DNA from: Mesostigma viride
Lineage: Eukaryota > Streptophyta > Mesostigmatophyceae > Mesostigmatales > Mesostigmataceae
NCBI GenBank assembly: GCA_009746045.1
Contig: RPFO01000380.1
Location: forward strand, 1,722,605-1,786,604
DNA: 64,000 bases
Direction of reading: 5' to 3'
The notes beneath the pieces were generated by a model that worked only from the letters and a program-made list of their open reading frames with translations, had not been told where the DNA came from and ran no database searches. The translations under genes were made by a program, and so were the position numbers. Shown one piece after another: positions 36,886 through 58,369 of this stretch (the stretch's first letter is position 1; each line of letters opens with the position of its first letter).

Positions 36886-37606
36886 ATAATTAATTAATTA
36901 AACTCGTGCTCCCGTTGGGGAGTCACGGAGCACCGAAGTGCTTTTAATCCCTGTGTGTGCACTACAGGAGAAAGGGCAGAGACCCCCAGTCTCCTTCATG
37001 CCAAAGGCATGCCACAGCTGCAATCGGGCGCGGCTAGCTAAAAGGACAGGCTAACGATCCGGCAAACTGTGGGTGCAACAAGACCCATGTGAGCATATCA
37101 TAGCAAGGAGCGTGGGCAAGTAATCTGAACATAGCCAGGGCGTAGCATGGCTGTACTAGAACTAGGCTAAGGCTATGGCTGGTTGTGTACCGTGCGTTGG
37201 CGGCACATGACTAGGTGTGTTGGCACAGCTAGGCAAACATTCTAGGCATGGCTGCCTTCTCCAATGGTTACAAGCTAGGGCTATTGCTATTCTAGCCCGC
37301 TGGGGGCGTCCACATCTTGTGGTTGATCATCAGGTCCCCGCCCCTCCAGTACACCTTGGGCTTCTGGGGGTCCTGCTTATGGCGGAGGTATTCCGGCCAC
37401 AGGTCGCGTCGCTGCTGTTGCTGAGCGGGGGTTAGGTCGTCATCCAGCGTCCAGGTGAGGTCGTGCAACCGCTTGCGACGAGAGAGGAACCGCTGCTTAT
37501 CCTCAGGGGAGAGGAAGGTGAGCAGGACTGGTGGGGTGGCCGCCTTGTCCCGTGAGTGGGGAAGGCGGTGGCACCCACGCAGTTCTACCTCACCTACCAG
37601 GCCCAT
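36886..37606 (-). mobile_element. LINE fragment, family C, with ORF1 C-terminus
   Basis: At the left end is an (ATTA)n tail and the stem-loop core ctcccgttggggag (36909-36922), that is, the element's 3' end on the minus strand. The following about 170 bp match the nested copy at 57979-58151. Further upstream in the element, 37606-37292 codes a segment with TFLSPEDKQRFLSRRKRL, WTLDDDLTPAQ and KVYWRGGDLMINHK, the look of an L1-type ORF1 C-terminal domain. No RT follows, so the element may be non-autonomous or rearranged. The 5' limit is uncertain. Confidence 0.75.
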
Positions 37607-38004
37607 GATTTATCCATGCTCCGCATAATGGTGCGCAGGCGCGAACTGTGGGTGCATAATGCTTCAGCATATCAATCAAGCGCGTGGCCGATGCCAGTAA
37701 GGCCGGCTGCCCCATGGTCCAGAGGCCACAGATAGGCTTGGTTAACAGATAGATTAGAGCTAGGTACGTGCGCGCATGCAAGGCAGTTTTTCAGCTAACG
37801 GCCAGGAGTGTCCAGTAATGGTAAGCACCAGTGCTAGCGCTGCGTGCGATCGTGCTCTCCCACGTCAATTTCACACGCGAGGAAGATTCCACCCTAGCTC
37901 AATTAATATAAATAAACTGTCTCCTTGATAATTTTAAATAATATTTACTACTATGAATGTTTATTAATAAGCACGTGCATGACTGCATGTGTCACATGCA
38001 TTAA
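37607..38004. other. AT-rich spacer
   Basis: Low-GC stretch with no gene recognised. At about 37918-37929 it has tgtctccttgat, the terminal motif also found at the ends of the short insertions near 38.5, 55.8 and 56.1 kb. Confidence 0.4.
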
Positions 38005-38100
38005 ATAATTGAAACATATCTCCGTTGGGAGTACATGTACATAGCACATATCCCTGAGATCGAAGGGGCGTATGGCTTTTAATACATTATGGGCTACTTC
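38005..38100 (-). mobile_element. 3' end of a family B retroelement
   Basis: Carries the core ctccgttgggag (38020-38031) next to an AATA/ATTAA-rich left end, followed by a segment with agcacatatccctgaga and aatacatta that matches the start of the copy at 58866. Only the 3' end remains. Confidence 0.6.
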
Positions 38101-38455
38101 CATCTGAGCCATGCAAAACAGAGTAAAGGAAACTTCAATCCCTGGAAATGAATGGATCGATGTGGAAATGTGTAGCCGTGTACGTACTGATCGAAGGGCA
38201 GGCTAATTAACTTGTTGTGAGTAAGACCTGGACGGTGTAGCTTTGAACAAATAAATAAAAGTGCATTAAGCATGTACTTCGGGCACCAACTGTAATTAAG
38301 TGATGTACGCGCCCTCATGCCCCGCACAGCTGAATTCTGAACATGCGCATTTCCTTGCTAGGTACTTATTGCTAGCCTCGAGGCACCACATTACACCGGC
38401 CCTAGCTCTAATTTTGATGTGCATTGCATAAAATGTCAGCTTTACACCCAGGTCA

Positions 38456-38950
38456 GCAGCCGTACACCCCCTTGATCATCAAGGAGACAACCAGCGCAGG
38501 CCAGAAATCGAGAGAATCCGGACCATGGTAGCTCGAGCCTGCTACACCCCCTTGATTATGATGACTTCGATAGCTGTACACCCCCTTGATCATGATGACG
38601 TTGATAGCTGTACACCCCCTTGATCATGATTACTTTGAAAGCTGTACACCCCCTTGATCATGATTACTTTGATAGCTGTACACCCCCTTGATCATGATTA
38701 CTTTGATAGCTGTACGCCCCCTTGATCATGACTACTTTGATAGCTGTACACCCCCTTGATCATGATGACTTCGATAGCTGTACACCCCCTTGATCATGAT
38801 GACTTTGATAGCTGTACACCCCCTTGATCATGATTACTTTGATAGCTGTACACCCCCTTGATGATGATTACTTTGATAGCTGTACACCCCCTTGATCATG
38901 ATTACTTTGATAGCTGTACGCCCCCTTGATCATGATTACTTTGATACGCC
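38456..38950. repeat. 34-bp minisatellite, about 13 copies, at the NAMPT 3' side
   Basis: Units join five C, ttgatcatgattactttgat and agctgtaca with small changes. The array starts about 20 bp past the NAMPT stop codon at 38971 and so lies in or just after its 3' untranslated region. A 66-bp insertion sits in the outermost unit (38477-38542). Confidence 0.95.
38477..38542 (-). mobile_element. 66-bp insertion of family D with target duplication
   Basis: Flanked by tacacccccttgat on both sides (38463-38476 and 38543-38556), though this is also part of the local minisatellite unit. It begins catcaaggagacaaccagcg and shares its sequence with inserts at 55842-55868, 56037 and 56168, all of which start at the same point and differ in length. 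Confidence 0.6.
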
Positions 38951-38970
38951 CATTACTGGTCACATGTTGA

Positions 38971-41900
38971 CTATGAGCGAAGTGCATGGTGAGCTTTTCT
39001 GCACTCTGCCATCAGCTCTCTCAAAGGTGCTGACACGACATCTGCCACAGGAGGCAGCGACTCCCACTCGGTCGCCAGCCGCTTCCTGACATCCGCGAAG
39101 CGCTCCCACCCACAGTCCACGGGGCCGCAGTCGTACACCACCTGAAGCATGTTCTCGCCCTCAAACGGACCGACGGCACCTTCCGTGGCACCAACGGGGT
39201 ACACCATGGGGATCCCGTTCTCACGACGCACCTGCGGCCCGAGGCAGTGCACGCGCATGCGAGGGGGGCCTCCAAACGATCATCGACTGGAGGCACAAAT
39301 GTATGAAAAGAACTCGCAGAGGCTGACCGAACTGAAAATAAACACGCATTCCCTGGGCAGAAACCATCGTCACTGGAACGTGGGTTGAGGTGACGTTCAA
39401 AGCCTAGCAATTCAGCAGTGCTAAAATATACCCCACTAAACTCTGCAATAGCGGACAACACATGGTAAGCGCAGCAGCTTTCAAAAGAAAAAACTGCCTG
39501 CGATATTCGCACCAACGCGTGGTGGCACGCTGGAACAGCGAGTGACAGAATATGTTAAGTGTTACAGGACGCCCTGCAGTCTGCCCTGACTAGACTCGCC
39601 AGAACCCAACTCACTTGCTGGCTGTTGCCCAGCATGCGCCTTCCGCCCCTGTGGTTGCACCAACAGACCGGAGCGGGTGTTGGCAACAAGCCCCATGCCC
39701 TAACAAAAGAATGCCAAGGCTGGCGACCCGACCAATCATAATGGCCCTACAAATATGCTCCAAGTGATAAGCTATGCAGCTAGCATGTAGTTATTTCTTT
39801 CTTGATGCAGCATTAATACCTCTGACCCCTGCAAACTATCAGCAGTGGTGCTGGGAGATGGCTGCGGCAAATTACTTTTCACGCTGCCATACAGGAATGC
39901 CTTCCAGAAAAGAAGACATGTCGATGGCCATACCTGCAGGATGCCTGGGAGGGAGTCCTTGCTGGCATCAGTTACCGGGGCCTTCATGATGTCGCGCCTG
40001 CGCTCCGCGTCACCCAGGGACCCCCCTGGGCCATCTGGCGTGTACTGTATGTGGCTCAGCTTGGTGGCAAATGACATGGTGTCTCGGTTGACCTTCTGCA
40101 GCAGCCCCCCCCCCATGCCAAACGCCACCGCACATGCGCTGAAACCGGCATCCATGACCGCATCGAGGATGGAACGCAGGGTGGTGGGGGTGACCGCATC
40201 ACCCTGGATGACGGAGCAACCCTTGGGGACTTTGAACCCCAAGGAGTTGATGTCCACGCCAAACACCTGGAACCGCGCGCAGCCACGCACAACCATGCAG
40301 GGATGAGGGAAGGGGATGTAAGGATCATGGCAGGCTGTTGCTATAGGTAGATGACTGATTGACTGTACATGCCAGGCTGATACACGTATCTTTTCTCGCA
40401 TCTTGTTGAACAGGCTGTCTGGATAGCCATAAAATTATCTTATTGATAAAAGCTAGTGAGGGCAGTGTATGCCTCACCGCATGTGTGGCACCAAACTACC
40501 TCGACCCCCCCTCGCCCCATGTAGAACAGGCCAGCAGCAGAAGATGACAAAAACAGATGTCTGGCAAGAGCTCCTCCGGCCTTGTCCTTCCAAAATGAAA
40601 GGGAAAATGTCTCATGGTGCAGCCTCTCAATTCCCCTGGCCCCATCATGCCCACACCTGTACGAGCGCCCACTTGCACACTGTGCAGAGTAAACGAGCAT
40701 GCGGCCGCGTCTGTGCACGAAAATTATCGACCAACTCCCATGTATGCCCCCACTCCCCGCCTCGCCTTCTCAACATCATGCCTCAGTGCATCCTTCTGGA
40801 CGTCCAGCCCCTATCCCCTTTACAGTCAAAAACTCCCCCTAATCTCCTCAACGGCATCTTAGCAGCCCTCCCCTTCTTGACACCACGGCCTCCCTCCCCT
40901 TCTTGACACCACGCGCCCATTCACCTTCTTCAATCCCCCCCCACACACAACCTCAAGACCCACACGCCCCCCCCTCACCTTCTCCGCGGCCCTCAGCGCC
41001 ATGAGCACGGCCTCCACTTGGTCGCCGCTGTCCGGCCGCAGCACCATAAAGCCCCCCTTGGCAAGTTTCTTCTCCGCCACCGCAGGCAGCACTTCGCCCA
41101 GTGCGCGTGCGTAGTCATACCTGCCAAGCGAATGACCCGATGGACACGCGCAAAGAGGGCACATGCCAAATGGGCACAGGCCAAGTGGGCACAGGCCAAG
41201 TGGGCCACATGAGATAGCACACACCCAGTGGACGCAAACCGTCATGCGCCAGGCTGTAGCTGTTTGGATGGCTCTGCTGACTGCTTTTGGTGGGCAGGCG
41301 GAGGGTTGACAAGGTAGCGCACCCAACATGCATTTGCTAGTGGCATGACTTGCGAGATGCGCAGTGTAAGCAGCCACCGCAAACATGCAAGCGGGGCAGC
41401 TGTCAGCTGCCAGCCATGACGGTCATACGCACCAGAATTGTAAACGCATGCAACCAACCGTGATTCAAGGTACAGGTGCAGCATGCGAGCCCATCGCGTT
41501 CATGCTTGCGACCCGCACATGCATGCTTTGCTAGCGCAGGCCATTGCACCATCCCAACCCGGGGCATTAAATTAAATTAAATTATAACATGACTCCGTTG
41601 GGAGATCAGGTAGCACATATTCCCTTGCTGGGGCTGGATGCAGCGGAAGATGGGGCTGGGGATGGAACGGATGGAATAGTGCTTTTCATCCCATGAAGCT
41701 TGTCCTGCAGGCGGAGGATGCGAGCCTGCCACCTGCTCTGGGTATTTGGGGGTGATTGCGCAACGCAGAGGCATAGAAAATCTAGCATGCGTTGTGTATT
41801 GCGAATCTGACTGCTGAGAGCTGTCGTTCTTCCCGTGGCATGTGCCGGCATAAGATGGCAAGGGGGCATACGCCAGCATAAAATGGCTGAGGGGGCAGCG

Positions 41901-44900
41901 AGCACGAGGAAACAGGGAACAAACTGGACACGCACGGCTGCGCAAACCCAAGGCCCACAAGAACGTCCATAATCAGTGCCCCCCCCCCCACACACACAAA
42001 TACACTGCAGCCATGTGGACACACAGCAGGCCAGCGCGGCGGTGCCACTCACGAGTCCATCACGCAAGCGAACACGCCCGACCCCGACCGCTCAATCAGG
42101 TTCTCGATCGCTTCGCGCTCGTTTGGCCACGCCATCATTACGCTGTGCTCTGTCGCCGGCACGCTGGCGGCGACCGGCTCCCCTCCGTTGAGCGCAAACT
42201 GGGCGTAGTAGGCGGCTGACATGGTGTCGCTGCCGTCAAAGTTGAGCAGGTGGGCAACACCCCCCAGAACGCTCTGCTCCAGCCCGGTGCAGCCGCGGAA
42301 GCCAAAGTCGTGCAGCCGGCTGAGGAGGAGGGGGTTCGACCGGCCGCCGTCCACCGAGCGCTCAAACGCAGCCCCGATCACGTCCCTGGCAGGGAGAGGG
42401 GGGGGGAGGGCAGGAATGTGCATAGGGGGGCGGGTACGGGAGGAACGGGGGTCAGCGTGGGGAGGTGGGGTGGGTGAGCCATCAGAGACCCATTACGAGC
42501 ATGCCAAAGAAAAACAAGGGCCATAGGGAAGCAAGAGACAGCCATGATGGCGCCATGTGGGGCCCCAGGATGACTGGGTGAAGGGGTGAATGCAACTCCT
42601 AGTCTAAGTTTGGTGAATACAATACTGTCTGGTGAATACAATACTGTCTGGTGAATACAATACTGTCTGGTGAATACAATACTGTCTGGTGAATACAATA
42701 CTGTCTGGTGAATACAATACTGTCTGGTGAATACAATACTGTCTGGTGAATGCGATTGCTAGTCTAAGTTTGGTGAATACACTTCTTTGGTGAATGCGAT
42801 TGCTAGTCTAAGTTTGGTGAATACACTTCTTTGGTGAATGCGATTGCTAGTCTAAGTTTGGTGAATACAATACTGTCTGGTGAATGCGATTGCTAGTCTA
42901 AGTTTGGTGAATACACTTCTTTGGTGAATGCGATTGCTAGTCTAAGTTTGGTGAATACACTTCTTTGGTGAATACAATTGCTAGTCTAAGTTTGGTGAAT
43001 ACAATACTGTCTGGTGAATACAATACTGTCTGGTGAATACAACTTTGGTGAATACAATACTGTCTGGTGAATGCAACTTTGGTGAATACAACTCCTAGAC
43101 TCCAACAATGGTCTTTCTCCAATACTTCTCGAGAATGAGGACTGTGCTTGACACAGTTATGACGTTGCAAAGCTGCGTGTGTTTGTGACAACGTTGCCAG
43201 TGGGTTGCCATATCGTTCGCCCAGTGAGGTGGTCAGCTCCTGTCCATTATCCCGCTAACAGCTCACTAGTACACTCGCCAACACATGGGGAATAAACACG
43301 AGAGTGGGGCGGGGCGGGGCGGGGCGGGGCGGGCGGGGCGGGGCGGGGCGGGGCGGGGCGGGCGGGGCGGGGCGGGGCGGGGCGGGGCGGGGCGGGGCGG
43401 GGCGGGGCGGGGCGGGGCGGGGGGGGCGGGCGGGGCGGGGCGGGGTGGGGCGGGGCGGGGCGGGGCGGGGTGGGGCGGTGCGGTGCGGGGGGGGGCGGGG
43501 GAGGGGGAGTGGGGAGGTTCACTCATCGCGTGGCATGGGCAAGGGGCCTAATCTCCAGTCACTTAACAACATGGCATGCCAGTTTGCCTCGGATTTCCAC
43601 ACCTCACACACATCTCCTCCGACTTTGTGTTGAAGCAGCCATGATCAGCACAACGTTTGCATGACGGAGATGCTAGCAGGCCCACACGACATCTGCGCCT
43701 CAGGCTTGCCTGAACCCCTGAGTGTGGTACCCACTTCCTCCATCGCCAGCACTCTTGGCATAGGGCAAAACATGCAGGTCTGGTGGTGGGGCCGGCCGGC
43801 CCTACAAGGCAAGGGGCAGGCGCCAGCAGACTGGTCATACCTGGCTCGTCGGCTCAGTGTGGCCACGGTGGTGGGGTACCTGGTGGAGACGGATGACAGG
43901 GAACAAGGGGATAGCCATGGGTGGGTTGAGGTACGGAGCTCCAGAAGGTAGGAGGGGGGGGTTATCGGTGAGGTAAGGGGCAGTTGAAATGAGGGTGACG
44001 AAGGGAAGACGTTACAAGATGGGAAGAGACATGCGGAGGTAGTGAGAAGAGGGCAGGGGCTTTGTACGGGGCCAATACCCATGTCCTGCCTTTGGCACCA
44101 CATGAAACCACCATGGGTGAAGCACGTTCAAGCCTCGCCCAGGCGAAAGTCCACTACCAAGGTTGTGTGATGACAACCAGTCGCGTTTTTGCCAAACTCA
44201 ACCCCTCTAGGGCAACACTGGTGTTGCTGCATACATTGGCTGCATTGCAAGCTCCGTGGCAGTGATTGTGCAAACAGCACCCATCTATAAGAAATTGCTG
44301 ATAGCGCCCGCGTTTGCTAAACAAGAGCAAATACTTGTCCTATGTTCCCAGCCACTTAGATGGGCAGGCCATTAGAGATTCAAACAAGAGGAGCGAATGC
44401 GAAGCTATGGGCGCACAATGCATGCCTATTACCAATGCCTATTACCACGCACACATCGACACACACGCCCATATGGGAGAGAGACCCCCTTGTCTGGGAA
44501 GTCGGTCTTCCCTGGATCAAGTGAGGAGTGTGCCTTACCGCCACAAGGCCATGAAAACTGGATCCTTTCTAAGATCCTTCGGTCATCATACTCCTGACAT
44601 AGTCCTGGAGCGAATTGCTCCAGCAAAACCGCGTCAACATCGTGTCATCAATAGCGCATCAACGTCGTTCAGGTGCAGGGATGACGACGCATGTATGGCT
44701 AAGCCAGAGGCATCCACAGGGGGGAACGTACCACACCATTGTCAGTAGGGTCTCCAGGTAGGTGCACAGGTGGGCGTACTCTCCCTGCGCGGTGATTTGG
44801 TACACGGGCACGTGCTTGTACACGGCGGTGCCCTCCGGCAGCGCCTCCAGTTTGATGGGGAAGTAACCGTCGTTCTCTTGGATGAACTTGAGGAATAGGT

Positions 44901-45448
44901 GGCGCGGGTACGGGAACGACGTGTGACCCACATTGTGCGTCGAGAAAAACTTGTCCGCCGCTTCTAAATCATCCATCGTCCACTGTCGGTGGAGATATTT
45001 CTCCACAATGTACCGCATGCCGTAAAAGGCGATCCGGGTGTCCTCCTTGTCACCGTTGAAACCCCGTCGGAACTGCGTAAATGGTGTCCCATATAATCAA
45101 CGTTCCGGCAATGGCCGAAGGGGAGGAAGCATCGTGTAAGCGTAGTTATGGCGAAATTGCAAGGGAAAGGCACACCCAGGATTGCGGAAACATGGCCGGA
45201 TATCCTCAACCATAAGGGCTCTTCAAGTTGTGATCATGTGCACATGACGCTTAATCCCGACGACATGAGAAGTTGACCATGCGATTACTTCATATTCAAG
45301 GAACGCCAGGTAGTTGGGGCGGAAATCAGCCGTTTGGCTACCTTACCTCCCCGTAGGCGACCATTTTAGAAGCGCTAGGGTATTGTTCATAGTGGGCAGC
45401 CTTGTACGAATCCGACAGGACTGCTATGGGAACAGTCAAGAGATCCAT
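38971..45448 (-). CDS. NAMPT: Nicotinamide phosphoribosyltransferase, 6 exons
   Basis: Exons (minus): 45448-45347, 45072-44732, 42385-42053, 41120-40979, 40266-39934, 39231-38971. The joined frame is 503 residues (human 491). Family marks in order: [12 protein letters not shown] (tyrosine at residue 15, equal to human Y18), [29 protein letters not shown] (phosphorylated histidine of the enzyme), VMDSYDY, LRPDSGD (substrate Arg and Asp), [19 protein letters not shown]. The enzyme makes NMN from nicotinamide and PRPP, with ATP hydrolysis, in NAD salvage. The start is the ATG at 45448, 12 codons before DSYK. The exon 2 donor was set at TG|gtacgt (44732), which restores a tryptophan at the family's SWY position and the frame of exon 3. 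Intron 2 is 2.3 kb with two arrays. Confidence 0.95.
41140..41212. repeat. Short tandem repeat in NAMPT intron 3
   Basis: Units close to gccaagtgggcacag, three to four copies, just upstream (minus sense) of the exon 4 acceptor at 41121. Confidence 0.75.
41574..41850 (-). mobile_element. Family A retroelement copy in NAMPT intron 3
   Basis: Tail attaaattaaattaaatta at the left, stem-loop core ctccgttgggag at 41593-41604, then sequence matching the insertion at 27119-27535, including a frame with [10 protein letters not shown]. Same orientation as NAMPT. The 5' end is not defined. Confidence 0.75.
42604..43095. repeat. Complex 19-bp minisatellite in NAMPT intron 2
   Basis: Main unit ggtgaatacaatactgtct, interleaved with longer composite units of about 60 bp containing gcgattgctagtctaagttt and acacttcttt. 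The composite units are themselves tandemly repeated. Confidence 0.93.
43303..43500. repeat. (GGGGC)n pentanucleotide array in NAMPT intron 2
   Basis: About 38 units with GGGC and GGGGT variants. In NAMPT sense it reads (GCCCC)n. Frames over it are artefacts. Confidence 0.96.
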
Positions 45449-46131
45449 TTATCGAAGGCTAGCAGCTACGTCTGCAGTCCTCTAGACAGCGGATAATTGG
45501 AACCGAAATAGGGGGGGTGTATTTTCCAGCCAATAATTGCACTGGTATTACGGCTGCAGCTACTCTAGCAGTGGTTGACACAGGACACCTTAATTTAAAC
45601 TTTCCAGTGCACGCTTGGCCAGCCAGGCATGGTCGGCTCCGATCACTGCGCGCGCAACCCGGCATTACGCAACGTGTCCTGTGCATCGGATCCGAGGCAT
45701 CGTAGGCACGATCGCATACCTACGGCCCTGAAACTTGGTGCTTGCCTTGCCACAGCTCGTTCCCGACCGAATGCGGAGTGGCAATTCCGGCATGCACAAC
45801 TGCGCAGTCGGCAATCGGCAGCGGGGCCGGCGGAGGCCGAGTAGCGCCGCGCCTCGGAGAGAACCTTTTTGTACTTGCCTACTGCGCGTCGCGTCCGGTA
45901 GTGCGGGCTCGTCGCAACTTGCTGATTGCTGTTGACGGACATGGCGTTTGCAGCCTTTTTCTCATAATCCGCTAATGGTGGCCTGTGTGCTCGCGTGACA
46001 GCAACAGCGGGAAGGAGGCTGCCGCCACGCCGAGTTGTGGCAGACCTGTTATTATCCTCGAAAACTAAGCAGGCCTAATGGCTTAGGTACACAGCATGCT
46101 TGGTGGCCTGTGACGGGCGGTTCTTCTCAAA
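45449..46131. promoter_or_regulatory. Shared 5' spacer of NAMPT and the FtsHi gene
   Basis: The divergent starts are 683 bp apart and no convincing coding exon lies between. Both promoters should be here. If the FtsHi start is further upstream, part of this spacer would be coding. Confidence 0.55.
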
Positions 46132-55480
<9,349 letters not shown>

Positions 55481-55841
55481 GGAGTGTCTTGCTTTCTAGT
55501 CAGACACCCTTTCGAGCATTGATGGGCGTGGGCTTGCCTTTCCTGGTTCTGCCAACTGTATTGGGTGGACCTGCAGTTTCTAGCTCATCTGATAAGATAG
55601 GTGGCACTCAAGCAAAGCAGCATGGGTCATTTTCTTGGCACTGGGCGTTTCTCATGTGAATAAGGACCCTAATTATAGGGGTTGAGCACTTCAATTCAAT
55701 AAGCACTTCCTCATGTCGCCATGAACTATTCTATCATGAATTGTTAGCTGGTTGTCTCATTCTTATTGTTTTTCATAATGTGGGGCAGAGCATTGGAGTT
55801 CACCTTACATCAATGAGACAATATCAGTCGTCCACAGATAT

Positions 55842-55868
55842 CAAGGAGACAACCAGCGCAGGCCAGAA
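55842..55868 (-). mobile_element. 27-bp family D insert with a perfect 12-bp target duplication
   Basis: gtccacagatat lies at 55830-55841 and again at 55869-55880. Between them is a 27-bp sequence starting caaggagacaaccagcgcag, the common end of all family D copies. The shape is that of an extremely truncated retroposition: fixed end at caaggagacaacc (element 3' end on the minus strand), variable other end, exact target duplication. Confidence 0.65.
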
Positions 55869-56036
55869 GTCCACAGATATGCTTCTAAGTGTTTGAGATG
55901 AATGAAGCATCCAATATTATGACTAAACAATATTTACACAGTGCATGCATTGCACATGCATGTGCTGTCTTGATCATTGAACTAGTTGTCTCACTTGTTG
56001 AATTGTGAAACCGAACGAGCTTGTGCAACCTGTCGT

Positions 56037-56290
56037 ATCAACTAGGAGACAACCAGCGCAGGCCAGAAATCAGGAGAATCCGGACCATGGTAGCTCGAGC
56101 CTGCCGTTATCTTGTCCGCGCTTTTCGAGGCTTTTCGAGTCTTTTTCGAGTTTTTTCGAGTCGTTCAATATGATGAATATCAAGGAGACAACCAGCGCAG
56201 GCCAGAAATCGGGAGAATCCGGACCATGGTAGCTCGAGCCTGCCGTTATCTTGTCCGCGTGTTCGAGTCGTTCAGGATGATGAAGATGAA
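56037..56290. repeat. Two copies of a roughly 110-130 bp family D unit
   Basis: Copies begin near 56037 (taggagacaaccagcgc) and 56168 (atcaaggagacaaccagc), run through ggagaatccggaccatgg and gccgttatcttgtccgcg, and end near ttcgagtcgttca. The stretch between has repeated cttttcgag. The same text is truncated in the inserts at 38.5 and 55.8 kb. Confidence 0.8.
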
Positions 56291-56432
56291 TGGTGATGGA
56301 AATGTGTATCCTTGTGCATTGAAATTATGGCTGGCTTACGTGTAGAGCGACTAGATGACCTAGACGGCGGGGCCGGAAACAGCATGCTTGATCAGGGCGT
56401 GTGTTTCGAGCCTAACTGGCCGGGAGTGTCTA

Positions 56433-56985
56433 TTAAATTAAATTAAATTTAATTATAACATGCCTCCGTTGGGAGATCATGTAGCACATATTCCTTGATG
56501 GATGGGTGGGGTGGAAGGAGCCGCGTAATCGAACTATCCTAACTCTAATCTAGCTAGTCTAGAAAAGTCCTAACTGCCCTACTCATCAAAACGCCTCCTC
56601 CGCTTGGGGGGAGGTGGTTTGCCCACAGGGTCGGGCGTGTGAGCCTTGACAATCCTCTTCCACCGCGTCTTGTTCTGCATGGCGGTCCAAAGAAGGGAGA
56701 GAGAGTGGATGCGGTATTCAAACTGGGCTGGGACCAGTAGGTCATCCAGCAACATCTGTACGTAGTTCGTGACATGTTTCCCTACCTTTTTGGCAATGCC
56801 CTTGGGGCCAGGCCAGGTCAGAATGTGCCGCCCTGGTTGGCCAAGCCGCTGGGGCCGGCCGGCCAGACCAAGGGCGGTGTCGACCTGACTGGTGCGAGCA
56901 CTGAAGATGTCCTACAAATGCTATCCTACGCTGCTTAATCTCGTCCGAAATGCAAGGCATATACCCTAACATACAAATTGTCTCC
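56433..56985 (-). mobile_element. LINE fragment, family A 3' end with RT C-terminus
   Basis: Tail attaaattaaattaaattt at left, core ctccgttgggag (56464-56475), then a 3' untranslated part matching the 27.5 kb insertion (ctagctagtc region), a stop at 56579-56581 and a coding remnant up to about 56967. That remnant has GYMPCISDEIKQRRIAFVGH, related to the C-terminus of the RT at 1054-2580, but the frame shifts within it. 5'-truncated and dead. Confidence 0.8.
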
Positions 56986-57978
56986 TTGATACAAAGACTC
57001 TAATGACCTATGCTTGGAAAACCCTACATTCAGGACTTTGACGTCGACAGGTTATTTTCCACCGTTGGTCAACGTCGACAGACCCAGCTTTTTCGACATG
57101 CCACCCAGCATGATTTTGGAGCTCGTGTTTTATGGGTCGTACGCCTTGATCCTTAGAACTTGACCTATGCCAGCGCCTCCAACGCCATAATTGCCTCCCC
57201 ACCGGATTTGACGGCCGGCTTTCTCACCGCAGATCGACCTGACCACCTGTCTGGCTGGTCCCGACCGCGCCTTCAGCTCGCCGCCCTCTTTACCATCCTT
57301 CAGCGCTCTGCTAGCTGTGGACCTCTGGGCCCCCTCCCCCTTGACCGAATCCACATTCCTCCTCCACCTCCAAGTAGCCATCTCACAGCACGTGACGCCC
57401 CTAGCTGCAGATGTGGCAGCTGTGGGCCGGCCGCACGCTGGCTGCTGAGCTCCCCGCCATCCCCACTGCCACCGCGCCGCCCTCCTATAGAGCTCTTGCC
57501 TCCACCCCCCCCCTTCCCCTCCGCCTCCACCGACTCCATCACCTCCCAGCTCCGCGATACCGACCAGCGCCTCCAGCAGGGCAACGCCATCGCCATCCAA
57601 TGCCTGCAAAACACCGCAGGCATCACCGCCCAGGCGGTGAAGGACATTGCCGCCATGCAAGCCAGCTGGCCTGGCTGGTGATGCTCCTCCCATCCCGACC
57701 TGGGCGGACATGCTTAAGTAGCACACCACCTCCACGTACCACCTCCGCCGTCGCAGCACAGCTCCAGTGCAGCAGAAGCTAGCTCGACCTCCGCGAGGAG
57801 GCCGAGCTCGCCAAGCGCAGCCTTAACGTCATCAGTCGTCAAGAACTTCCACATGGAGGAAGGTGAGAATTCCGAGATCGAAGCTTGCACGTGCGTTTGA
57901 GAGCGAAATCCTTGATCGCATGGGCCTTCTTGGTGAGATTAAGCTGGTCGCCCATCGCCTTCCCCGTGTGCGGGGTAA

Positions 57979-58151
57979 TTAATTAATTAAGTAATTAATT
58001 AATTAATTAAACACGTGCTTCCGTTGGGGAGTCACGGAGCACCGAAGTGCTTTTGATCCCTGTGTATGCACAACAGGAGAAAGGGCAGAGACCCCCAGTC
58101 TCCTTCATGCCAAAGGCATGCCACAGCTGCATTCGGGCGCGCTAGCTAAAC
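57979..58151 (-). mobile_element. Nested family C insertion with 11-bp target duplication
   Basis: gtgcggggtaa flanks it at 57968-57978 and 58152-58162. The left end is a pure ATTA tail, then the core tccgttgggga with cacggagcaccgaagtgctt, then about 120 bp matching 36909-37045. It is a 5'-truncated copy inserted into an older LINE, so it is the younger event. Confidence 0.88.
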
Positions 58152-58369
58152 GTGCGGGGTAAGGCAGGGGCGCCCCCGCTTCTTCTCCTCTTTAAGAGCC
58201 CGTCGGACAAGCTTTCGTTTCTGAGACGCCGCACGCGGCTCGAGAAGACTCCCTTCACCTTGGACGACGACTTGACCCTGGCGCAGCACTGACTACGGCG
58301 ACGTGGGAGCTATGGCCGACCTACCTCCAGCTCCGGCAGACCGCGGCGGGGCAGCCGGTGTACTGGAAG

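Larger units (their letters stand above)
55481..56432. other. FtsHi 3' flank with short family D inserts
   Basis: AT-richer spacer without a recognised gene. It holds the FtsHi 3' untranslated region at the left, the 27-bp insert at 55842-55868 and two longer related copies from 56037 and 56168. Confidence 0.5.

Noticed and set aside
45643-45942. 99-codon minus frame in the NAMPT/FtsHi spacer
   Set aside because: No recognisable domain, no splice connection to NAMPT exon 1 needed, and a similar frame opens on the other strand.
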